From CAYYMH01 sp964472785 (GTDB taxonomy: Bacteria; Zhuqueibacterota; Zhuqueibacteria; Thermofontimicrobiales; Thermofontimicrobiaceae): a DNA stretch of 24,658 nucleotides. The notes under the pieces were generated by a model that searched no databases, was not told the DNA's origin, and was given only the letters and a program-made list of their open reading frames with translations. This document shows, one piece after another, positions 1 to 6,820 of this stretch; positions within the stretch are counted from its first letter, which is position 1; the number at the start of each line of letters is the position of its first letter. The stretch covers positions 1 to 24,658 of the forward strand of contig CAYYMH010000060.1 of the NCBI GenBank assembly GCA_964472785.1, written 5' to 3'. The translations under genes were made by a program, and so were the position numbers.

Positions 1-73
1 ATAAATATATCGTCGCTAAAGCGATTTTGAGATGCCGGTATGGACTAATTTGAAAAGTCAGCCAACTATCTAC

Positions 74-109
74 AAAAAAAATGCCTTCTCATAAAACTCA
101 CGAGGAGGC
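74..109 (-). terminator. Intrinsic terminator of the TPR-ttcA operon
   Basis: Read on the minus strand, a 10-bp stem (GCCTCCTCGT paired with ATGAGAAGGC, one C-A mismatch and one G-U pair) with a 7-base loop is followed by one A and a run of eight T. It lies about 80 bases past the stop of the ttcA-like gene. This is the expected form of a Rho-independent terminator for the minus-strand operon. Nothing else is recognisable in bases 1-186. Confidence 0.75.
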
Positions 110-186
110 TATCCGCTGCGTTGCCGGGGAGAAAAATTAGAAAAATTATGGTAATTTCACTATCAAGCTAAATTATTATAATTTCT

Positions 187-924
187 CTATTTGGTCCTCC
201 ACAAGTAATCAACTTTAACGTGTCGCAATGATTTAAAAATATTCTCTTTTACTTTTGGGTCTTCTGCGGAAAGTTTTTTCAGCAAGTTTTTGATAAAGAT
301 TCGCCTTGTATTTTCCGCAGAGGGACAGGGGTTTTCGAAAATGGGAAATGTCTGTTTTGCTGCGTATTCTTTAATTTTCTTTTCCCAGATATAAACAAGC
401 GGACGAATGATATGATATTCCCCTTTGAATAATTCCTGATTGGGCATCATAGTGCTGATTTCCCGGCCAAAAAACATATTGATCAGCAGCGTCTCGATCA
501 CGTCATCCTTATGGTGTCCCAGTGCGATTTTATTGCATTGGAATTGGTCTGCTAATTCAATCATGCGTTTTCTCCGCCAGCGTGAGCAGAGGAAACAAGG
601 GTTTTTCTTGTTTTTAGCGCTATGCGCATAGCTGCCGATCTGGGTTTTATCAATATGAAAATCGAATTTGTTTGCTGATAAAAAGTCTGCTAATTTTTTA
701 AGATGTTGACTTGTACCCTGAAATCCCAAGTCGATGTGAACAATTTTGATGCTAAAATCGGAAGGAATAAAAATCTTTCGGCCTGTTAGCAGTTTGAGAA
801 GAACAAAGGAATCCACGCCACCTGACAGTCCGACCATCAATCGATCCCCGGCATGAATCATCCGGAAGTCATTAACTGCCAGCTCCATGTTTTTGCGGAG
901 GAATTCGTGCAGATTTTTTGCCAT
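187..924 (-). CDS. ttcA: TtcA-family tRNA 2-thiocytidine synthetase (PP-loop ATPase)
   Basis: 245 residues. TtcA adenylates C32 of certain tRNAs and replaces its oxygen with sulfur, using a [4Fe-4S] cluster in the cytoplasm. Visible here are the PP-loop SGGVDS at residues 34-39 (SGGKDS is usual in E. coli TtcA), the CxxC pair C110/C113, GHHKDD at 136-141 and a later Cys at 200 in ENPCP. The three cysteines match the spacing of the TtcA cluster ligands. The motif layout favours TtcA over TilS, which lacks these cysteines. The protein is shorter than E. coli TtcA, so another small PP-loop tRNA thiolase of the same group is possible. Its start is 13 bases after the stop of the TPR gene and has no strong ribosome-binding site, so translation is probably coupled. 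It is the last gene of a two-gene operon closed by the terminator at 74-109. Confidence 0.82.
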   Translation of the reverse strand: MAKNLHEFLRKNMELAVNDFRMIHAGDRLMVGLSGGVDSFVLLKLLTGRKIFIPSDFSIKIVHIDLGFQGTSQHLKKLADFLSANKFDFHIDKTQIGSYAHSAKNKKNPCFLCSRWRRKRMIELADQFQCNKIALGHHKDDVIETLLINMFFGREISTMMPNQELFKGEYHIIRPLVYIWEKKIKEYAAKQTFPIFENPCPSAENTRRIFIKNLLKKLSAEDPKVKENIFKSLRHVKVDYLWRTK

Positions 925-937
925 ATCGGTAAATTGT

Positions 938-2671
938 TTATTGATCCAACAAGTTTTTCACCCGCCGGATAAAACTGTATTCTCCTTTTAAATTACCGTA
1001 TCCGTAGTTCTCGTCTATCTGGACCGCCTGGCTCAATAATTGATAACCTGCTGCCAATTCTTTTTGCTTCAATCGAATCAATCCCATATTATACAGGATT
1101 AGCGAAAGACTCTCGTGGCTTTCAACTCTCTGGTAAAGATTGGCAGATTTTTGGTAATATTCAAAAGCCTGATCCAGTTTATTTTGAGTATTGTAAATAT
1201 CGCCGAGCCGATCCAGTATCTGGGCAGAAAGCGATAGATGGTCAATATCTTCTGCCAAAGTGAGCGTGTGTTCGTAATAGGAAATCGCCTTATCGGATTG
1301 TCTAATGTCCTGATATAGAGCAGCCCGATGAATCAACGTTTTCAGGTAGGCTAATTTATTTCCCATTAATTGAAATATTTCTGAGCTTTTTTCAAGATAA
1401 TGGGCGGCACTATCCGCCTGATTCAGTTGATGATATGACTGTCCCAGCCGATCCGAAAAAAGCGCCACTCCGGTTTCATTCTGAATTTTTTCATTTATGA
1501 CCATTCCGCGATAGAAATAAAGCCGCGCTGTATCGTAATCTTTTTTTTCATAATAGATATCGCCAAGCGCACGGATGATTTGTGACATCCCTTCGGAGTC
1601 ATTTTGCGCTTTTCGTATTTCGTAAGCCTGCTCATAAAATTTAATCGATTTGTTTTTTTGATAAATCATCTGATAAATATGTCCCAGGTTTTCAAAAGCT
1701 TTTGCCTGGCTGTTTTGGTCATTCAACTTTCTGGCATTTTCAAGCGTTCCCTGAAAAACTTGAATGGCCTGCGCCCAGTTGCCACTGATCAGATAGCAAT
1801 TGCCAAGATTATTTATAACTCTCATTCTGTCAGACAAGTCAGCAACAACAGATGGTTTGTTGTTGGCAAGCAGTGCATAGTGCAATGCGCTGTCTGCAAC
1901 TCCTTTTGTTTGGAAAGCCAGACTCAAATTATGGAAAACATAACTTGAATCGCCCGGTGAAATGGCTTTATTTAAAGCTTTATGGTAAAAATAAACAGCG
2001 CTGTCAATTTTTGATTTTTTGAATGTGATACTTTGGTCCTTCGATAAACTCAGCTTCAAATAAGCATTGCCTGAACAAAATAAAGCCGCAGAGAATTCCA
2101 TATTTTTCCACGATGCCAGCGCCTTTTCATAATCATTTTTTAGATAATTTATCAATCCGGCCAGATTGTTTTTAAACAATTTTAGGTTTTGAGAAGTGAT
2201 GTCGGGAAAATCAAAGAATTTTTTGTGGAGTATCTTTTCGAATCCATAATTTGAGTTTGGCAGGTTCAAACCGTTTTCCCCAATCGGATAAGTTATATAA
2301 ATTTTAGGTTTGAATGTGAAACCGGCATCTTCTTTTTCAATAATTTCTAAATTGATAAGTATTTGAGTGATTTCATCTCTATTATTTTCAGTTTCGTTAA
2401 TTGAGGGCGATTGTTCTGATAATTGTGCAGTGGTTTGAAGTTCGTTAATTTTGTAATAAACAGAGTTGAACGGCGATGACGAAAAAGTTTCCTCCAAAGT
2501 GTCTTTAAAATCAATGAAAAATTGAAGTGTCGGAGCATGCTCTTTTTCACCATAAAATTGTAACATGACTTCAACAGATTGAGAATTCCCATCCTGGGAA
2601 GAAAATAATTTATTAATAAAAAAGGATAAGAAAACAGTTAGCGCGATGCAAATCATGATTGTCTTTTTCAT
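938..2671 (-). CDS. Exported or membrane-anchored tetratricopeptide-repeat protein
   Basis: 577 residues. Residues 1-25 are a Lys-started hydrophobic segment (MKKTIMICIALTVFLSFF) acting as a signal peptide or uncleaved anchor; no clear AxA cleavage site is visible. Residues about 30-160 form a non-repetitive domain I do not recognise. From about 165 to the end there is a solenoid of roughly ten TPR units, many about 40 residues long with NLGxxY and LGDIYY cores, of the kind seen in kinesin-light-chain or MalT-like TPR proteins. No enzymatic domain follows, so it is probably a periplasmic or membrane scaffold; its partner is unknown. It is the first gene of an operon with the ttcA-like gene, driven by the promoter at 2723-2751. 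GAGG lies just before the ATG and a further AAGG lies upstream. Confidence 0.75.
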   Translation of the reverse strand: MKKTIMICIALTVFLSFFINKLFSSQDGNSQSVEVMLQFYGEKEHAPTLQFFIDFKDTLEETFSSSPFNSVYYKINELQTTAQLSEQSPSINETENNRDEITQILINLEIIEKEDAGFTFKPKIYITYPIGENGLNLPNSNYGFEKILHKKFFDFPDITSQNLKLFKNNLAGLINYLKNDYEKALASWKNMEFSAALFCSGNAYLKLSLSKDQSITFKKSKIDSAVYFYHKALNKAISPGDSSYVFHNLSLAFQTKGVADSALHYALLANNKPSVVADLSDRMRVINNLGNCYLISGNWAQAIQVFQGTLENARKLNDQNSQAKAFENLGHIYQMIYQKNKSIKFYEQAYEIRKAQNDSEGMSQIIRALGDIYYEKKDYDTARLYFYRGMVINEKIQNETGVALFSDRLGQSYHQLNQADSAAHYLEKSSEIFQLMGNKLAYLKTLIHRAALYQDIRQSDKAISYYEHTLTLAEDIDHLSLSAQILDRLGDIYNTQNKLDQAFEYYQKSANLYQRVESHESLSLILYNMGLIRLKQKELAAGYQLLSQAVQIDENYGYGNLKGEYSFIRRVKNLLDQ

Positions 2672-2722
2672 AGCCTCGTGACCTTTTGATGATGTGTGGG
2701 GGGTGTTTTTTCTTAATTTTAG

Positions 2723-2751
2723 AAAATAGAATAAAAATGGTTAAAAGTCAA
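2723..2751 (-). promoter_or_regulatory. Predicted sigma-70-type promoter for the TPR-ttcA operon
   Basis: On the minus strand, TTGACT (2746-2751) and TATTTT (2723-2728) are separated by exactly 17 bases. This places the transcription start about 45 bases before the ATG of the TPR gene. It is the closest match to the consensus in the gap between that gene and the lactate dehydrogenase stop at 2850. No intrinsic terminator for the dehydrogenase is visible in the gap. Confidence 0.55.
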
Positions 2752-2849
2752 GCTAAAATTCGTTCGTGTATGAAACTTAATATTTGTTGTCGGATCATCT
2801 GTCATAAAGCGACATTGTAAATTTGGTCAAAGATTATCCGGTTGCTGAT

Positions 2850-3794
2850 TCAGCTTTTCTCATATTGCTCGATAAAATTTTTGATGATGCGCGCGCTCTT
2901 TTGTAAGGCGTTATTTTCCTGCTGGTTTAATTGCAAAGGCAACGTGTCGATAACGCCCTGTCCGCTGACCAAATGGGGCAACGACAGTGTGACATCAGCA
3001 ACATTGGCAATTTCTTTCATTGGTGTACAGATTGTCAGAATTGCTTTGTGGTCGTGAACGATAACATCAACGATTCGTGCCAACGCAGCAGCGATGCCGT
3101 AATAGGTCGCACCCTTTCCTTCAATGATATGGTAAGCTGCTTGCCTGACTTTTCCGTCGATCTCACAGCGTTCGTCCTTGTCCAGTTCGATTTTTCGCAA
3201 CCGAAGAAATTCATTTAAAGGCAACCCGCCAATATCGACAATAGACCAGGTCAGCACTTCCGAGTCGCCATGTTCACCGATGACGTATCCATGCACATGT
3301 TGTGGATCGACTTTCAGACGGTTACCCAAAAGGGCTCGGAAGCGGGCTGTATCCAGCGTGGTTCCTGATCCGATGACATGGGTTGCTGGTATCCCAAATT
3401 CCGTGGCAATTTGTGCGGCGAGATGAGTCATAATGTCAACCGGATTTGTCGCGATTAACAAAATCGTATTTGACGCGTGTTTTAAGATTTGCGGGATAAT
3501 ATTTTTGAAAATGGCTGCGTTTTTATCCAGCAGTTGTAAACGGGATTCTCCCGGTTTTTGGCTGGCGCCAGCGGTGATGATGACAATCTTACTGTCTTTC
3601 AAATCCGAATAGTCACCAGCGTAAATATCTGCCGGCTGTGTAAACGGTACCGCGTGCAAAATATCCGCTGACTCTGCCCGTGCCCGTTGGTGATCTTTAT
3701 CGATCAGGACGATTTCATTGACAATACTATGTAAGACTAACGCATAAGCAGTTGTTGATCCAACCAAACCTGTTCCCACGATTCCTATTTTCAT
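2850..3794 (-). CDS. ldh: L-lactate dehydrogenase (NAD-dependent)
   Basis: 314 residues from the chosen start. It interconverts pyruvate and L-lactate with NADH in the cytoplasm. The Rossmann motif GTGLVG is at 7-12, with an acidic residue ending strand 2 (D32). The substrate loop AGASQKPGESR (75-85) carries Gln79, the residue that selects pyruvate; malate dehydrogenases have Arg there. Arg85, TNPVD (N117), Arg151 and the catalytic His175 in GEHGDSE are all present. The length is normal for the LDH/MDH family. A GTG codon three codons upstream (3801-3803) could also open the frame, but it lies inside the AAGGTG ribosome-binding site that serves the ATG at 3794, so the ATG is preferred. The gene appears monocistronic, and a dispersed repeat begins only 32 bases upstream of its start. 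Confidence 0.93.
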   Translation of the reverse strand: MKIGIVGTGLVGSTTAYALVLHSIVNEIVLIDKDHQRARAESADILHAVPFTQPADIYAGDYSDLKDSKIVIITAGASQKPGESRLQLLDKNAAIFKNIIPQILKHASNTILLIATNPVDIMTHLAAQIATEFGIPATHVIGSGTTLDTARFRALLGNRLKVDPQHVHGYVIGEHGDSEVLTWSIVDIGGLPLNEFLRLRKIELDKDERCEIDGKVRQAAYHIIEGKGATYYGIAAALARIVDVIVHDHKAILTICTPMKEIANVADVTLSLPHLVSGQGVIDTLPLQLNQQENNALQKSARIIKNFIEQYEKS

Positions 3795-3826
3795 CTTTAT
3801 CACCTTTCATTAGAAAATGATTAACA

Positions 3827-4010
3827 TCCTGTTTAATTCATAAATCTTGCCACCAAGGCACCAAGTCACGAAGGATCACAAAGTTGTGAAAAAAGCATTC
3901 ATAAAAATATTTTGAGTCGATTAATCTCCTTTGCCTGCCAGACTTTATATTTTCATTACGTTGTGTGGCTTTGTTTATTAGAGACTTTGTGGCGTATGAA
4001 TTATTCAGGA
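3827..4010. repeat. Dispersed palindromic repeat, copy A
   Basis: A 184-base element in the 426-base gap upstream of ldh. The outer ends are a 16-base inverted repeat (TCCTGTTTAATTCATA at 3827-3842 and its complement at 3995-4010), 14 of 16 matching. Inside them lie facing arms that start GCCACCAAGGCACCAAG on the left and, read on the minus strand, GCCACAAAGTCTC on the right. The core is unrelated to the other copies. Its left end is 33 bases before the ldh start, so the ldh leader or promoter may lie inside it. A weak TTGGTG-N16-TATGAA can be found there. Bases 4011-4220 hold nothing else that I recognise. Confidence 0.6.
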
Positions 4011-4220
4011 CATATTTTACTTCCAAGAAATTAGATTAAAAACAACCGGATTCGTTTCAATATTTTTTGGCGATCTGTTTTTTAAACGCTGATTGAAGCG
4101 GATTTATTTTGATTAAATGGAGTTAATTTTTAGCTGAAGCGATTGTGTGGAAAAATATTAGATTTTATTTCCAAATGGATTAAAAAAATCCTTACGAATT
4201 AATTCTAAAGTTATTGGCTA

Positions 4221-5279
4221 TTAGTACGCCCCTAAGTTTTTTGCTAAAGCGACAATCTGTTTAAAATCTCCGAGGCTGACACTCGAGGGCACAGAATGAT
4301 CCGAGGAAAAAATGTAGCCACCGTTTTGTTTCATAACTGGCAATACCCGCTCCATTTCTGTCTTTATTTGATCCGGCTGATCCCAGAGCACGGCATTGAT
4401 ACCACCGTGAAGCACAAGATCATTGCCATAATTCTGTTTCAACCAGATGGGATTCATGCCTGCTTTTACCTCGAGGGGATTTAACGCATCCAGACCCATT
4501 TCGATCAATTCCGGAATAAAGGGTAGAATATTGCCGCAGGAATGGAGATGAACTCTGATGCCTTTCGCATGCGCCCAGTCGATGGCGCGCTGGTGAAATG
4601 GCTTTAACAAATCGCGGTACATGTCCAGAGAAAAGAACTGATTCCCCTTGTAGCCCATATCATCGGGCCAATGCACGCAGTCAAATTCGTATCCAGCATC
4701 CCAAACCATTTCCAGTAATGTGAGATTAGTTTCGAGTTCGTGATGAAACATGTCGCGGCACCAATCCGGATCATCGTGGAGAGCAAACAGCAGCCGGTCG
4801 GTTCCCACAAACCAGGCATGGGTAATGTCAAATCCAAACCAGAGCAGTGCCTGAATCCAACTGCCGGCTTTTCTCCATTTCGAATAATTGTGCTTGAGAT
4901 ATTGCCAATCAATCCGGTCTTTGGTCGGCTTCATTCGGACTTTCGCCTTGTCCCAGCTTTTTCGGTCGACAACTTTGAAATCCAAATATTGCGGGGTGGA
5001 TGCCGCGTGTTTCCAATTCTTGAGCGTCACTCCCCAGTCGGTAGCATAAATCCGATACTCGTCCGTTTCCTCAATTGTCTTTTCCTCAAAGCGGGGCGAA
5101 TTATCGACCTGAATCGTAACGATTCGGTCGAGTCCAAAATAATCGACATAATCGACGCCTTCAGGCATACCTTCGCTGTGCCAGCGCTCGATAGTGGATT
5201 GCCAGGGATAGTCAAAAATCGGAATGCGATCTGCTTCGAGATGTTCGAACATTCGGGTGATGCGTTGTTTTGCGGTCAT
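4221..5279 (-). CDS. Uroporphyrinogen-decarboxylase-fold protein (URO-D/corrinoid methyltransferase-like)
   Basis: 352 residues, one PF01208-type barrel. The family contains HemE and zinc-dependent methyltransferases such as MtaA and CmuA. This protein lacks the HemE N-terminal substrate-binding signature. It has the H-x-C motif H246-S-C248 within HLHSCGN, as in the zinc methyltransferase branch, but SSDHSVP at 326-331 occupies the place where MtaA has its third ligand, Cys. A DDMG motif lies at 206-209 and HGGIN at 291-295. Uncharacterised members with DHSxP at the C-terminal end are common in sugar or C1 catabolic clusters, so a methyl-transfer or demethylation role is possible but unproven. 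No corrinoid protein or activase lies next to it. No good ribosome-binding site precedes the ATG. A palindrome overlaps its likely promoter at 5377-5405. Confidence 0.72.
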   Translation of the reverse strand: MTAKQRITRMFEHLEADRIPIFDYPWQSTIERWHSEGMPEGVDYVDYFGLDRIVTIQVDNSPRFEEKTIEETDEYRIYATDWGVTLKNWKHAASTPQYLDFKVVDRKSWDKAKVRMKPTKDRIDWQYLKHNYSKWRKAGSWIQALLWFGFDITHAWFVGTDRLLFALHDDPDWCRDMFHHELETNLTLLEMVWDAGYEFDCVHWPDDMGYKGNQFFSLDMYRDLLKPFHQRAIDWAHAKGIRVHLHSCGNILPFIPELIEMGLDALNPLEVKAGMNPIWLKQNYGNDLVLHGGINAVLWDQPDQIKTEMERVLPVMKQNGGYIFSSDHSVPSSVSLGDFKQIVALAKNLGAY

Positions 5280-5376
5280 GATGAATAGGGTTTTATGGTA
5301 ATATTCTTACTCAGTTCGATTTCAATCTTATCGAGTAATCCTGTTTATGCGTCCAGTAATGTCCTGTTACCGAGCG

Positions 5377-5405
5377 ATTATAATACAGTTGACTGTATTG
5401 TTCGC
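5377..5405 (-). promoter_or_regulatory. Predicted promoter with palindromic operator for the URO-D-like gene
   Basis: A perfect palindrome AATACAGT-TG-ACTGTATT occupies 5382-5399. On the minus strand it fills the spacer in front of a perfect TATAAT (5377-5382). The hexamer 17 bases upstream, GCGAAC, is a poor -35, so the promoter may be weak or activator-dependent. The position, about 100 bases before the URO-D-like ATG, suits a repressor or a spacer-binding regulator. I cannot assign the regulator family, and none is encoded next to it. Confidence 0.5.
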
Positions 5406-5444
5406 CTGCCAAATTCCTCTAAGATTTTGTCGTACAAAAATTTT

Positions 5445-6506
5445 TCAGTCATCTTTCCTGTCTTTTGTTTGCTTGTTTTCCGTCTCTACCTTTTCAACTA
5501 ATTTTTCAAAATCGTCTGTAAATTTTCTCAAACGTTGCTGATTATATTTCTCATATTCGGCTTCTGCCAATTCTTTTGCCATCTCGTGGGTGATTTTACC
5601 CGCATGGTCTAAAATGTTACGTTCATTAAACTCTAAAAAAGAATCCAGCTTTTTACGCCAGTCTCGCATGAAAATCTGTTTATGCCGTTGCGCCTGGTCT
5701 TCAGCAAAATTTAGATACATGGACACGACGCGATTTAGGGCTTTTAGCTCTTCTTTATTCAAATAATTTTTAGCAATACTCACATCACTTTTCCGCACCT
5801 TATCACCTTTCCACGACGTGAGTCCCATATTTGGTTTTGAGGCGTCCGCCCGTTTAGCCACAATTTCCGCCGCGGTTTGACCGGCAATTGCAAAATGAAG
5901 TTTGTTTTGCACTGCCTTGAAAAACTCAATCGTTTCCTCTGCCTTGGGATCGTAGTCCACTGCCAGCTTGTATATTTCTCTGATTTTAAAATAGAAGCGC
6001 TGCTCACTGGAACGAATATCCCGAATCCGCTCTAACAGTTCATCAAAGTAATCAGAACCGATATTCTGTACTTTTTTCAGTCGCTCGTCATCCATGGTAA
6101 AACCTTTGACCACAAATTCGTTCAACTTTTCAGTAGCCCAGCGCCTAAATTGAGTGCCACGGTGAGAACGGACACGGTAACCGACTGCGATGATGACTTC
6201 TAAATTATAATATTTTCTTGCCCTTCGAACATTACGATTCCCTTCGGTTTGAACTTGTAAGAATTCCTTACAAGTTGCGGCTTCATCTAATTCACCTTCG
6301 GCATATATGTTATTTATATGAAGTGTTATATTTTGAGGGGTGGTTTGAAATAATTCTGCCATCAACTTCTGAGTGAGCCATACCGTTTCATCCTGCAGAC
6401 GGACCTCAATTTTTGTTTTGCCTGATTCGGTCTGATAAAGTATGATTTCACTATTTTGAGGATTTAGTGATTTTCGATTTTTTAATTTTTTCATTTTGGA
6501 TTCCAT
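5445..6506 (-). CDS. RhuM-family protein
   Basis: 353 residues, full length for the family. RhuM-like proteins are named after a gene in Salmonella pathogenicity island 3 and are scattered among bacteria, often beside restriction or toxin-antitoxin genes; their biochemical role is not established. The family-typical N-terminal helix-turn-helix-like stretch is plain (VWLTQKLMAELFQTT at about 42-56, then NITLHINNIYAEGEL). It is followed by YNLEVIIAVGYRVRS and RGTQFRRWATEKL, and a charged helical, probably coiled-coil C-terminus. An alternative ATG at 6494 (starting MKKLKN) has a weak GGA spaced properly and may be the true start. The gene stands alone, with no restriction, toxin or phage gene near it, and dispersed repeat copy B lies just upstream. 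A laterally acquired accessory gene is plausible. Confidence 0.82.
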   Translation of the reverse strand: MESKMKKLKNRKSLNPQNSEIILYQTESGKTKIEVRLQDETVWLTQKLMAELFQTTPQNITLHINNIYAEGELDEAATCKEFLQVQTEGNRNVRRARKYYNLEVIIAVGYRVRSHRGTQFRRWATEKLNEFVVKGFTMDDERLKKVQNIGSDYFDELLERIRDIRSSEQRFYFKIREIYKLAVDYDPKAEETIEFFKAVQNKLHFAIAGQTAAEIVAKRADASKPNMGLTSWKGDKVRKSDVSIAKNYLNKEELKALNRVVSMYLNFAEDQAQRHKQIFMRDWRKKLDSFLEFNERNILDHAGKITHEMAKELAEAEYEKYNQQRLRKFTDDFEKLVEKVETENKQTKDRKDD

Positions 6507-6589
6507 GTCGTACGCGCCGCCAATCCACCCAAATAAATTTGAGTGCTAATTCAATGTTCAAAATAAACTAACACCCGAAATTTTGTAGC

Positions 6590-6782
6590 GATTCAGCCAC
6601 AGAGACAAAGAGAAATCGGAGAAAAAATCAATAACATTTAGAGCAGATATTTTTCTCATTTTTGTGAATAAGGGTTTCGGATTAAGTTTTAAAACCACAT
6701 TATTACCCCAAAATCTACAAAATAATTATTGAAGTGCCTCTGTGCTCTCTGTTTCTCTGTGGCATTTTTTGTTATCTGAATA
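6590..6782. repeat. Dispersed palindromic repeat, copy B
   Basis: This element fills most of the 314-base gap between the RhuM gene and the DUF3160 stop. The left arm is ATTCAG (6591-6596) running into GCCACAGAGACAAAGAG. The right arm, read on the minus strand, is TATTCAG (6776-6782), a 12-base linker, then GCCACAGAGAAACAGAG. The 17-base cores match at 15 positions. The internal sequence (about 6635-6730) is AT-rich and unique in this window. No other site was found in the gap. Confidence 0.65.
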
Positions 6783-6820
6783 GTCACGAAATTTTTTGAT
6801 TGAAAGAATGATATTTGTCC

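Noticed and set aside
4740..5288. 182-residue plus-strand open frame opposite the URO-D-like gene
   Set aside because: The minus-strand frame has clear URO-D-family motifs through this region; the opposite frame has none.
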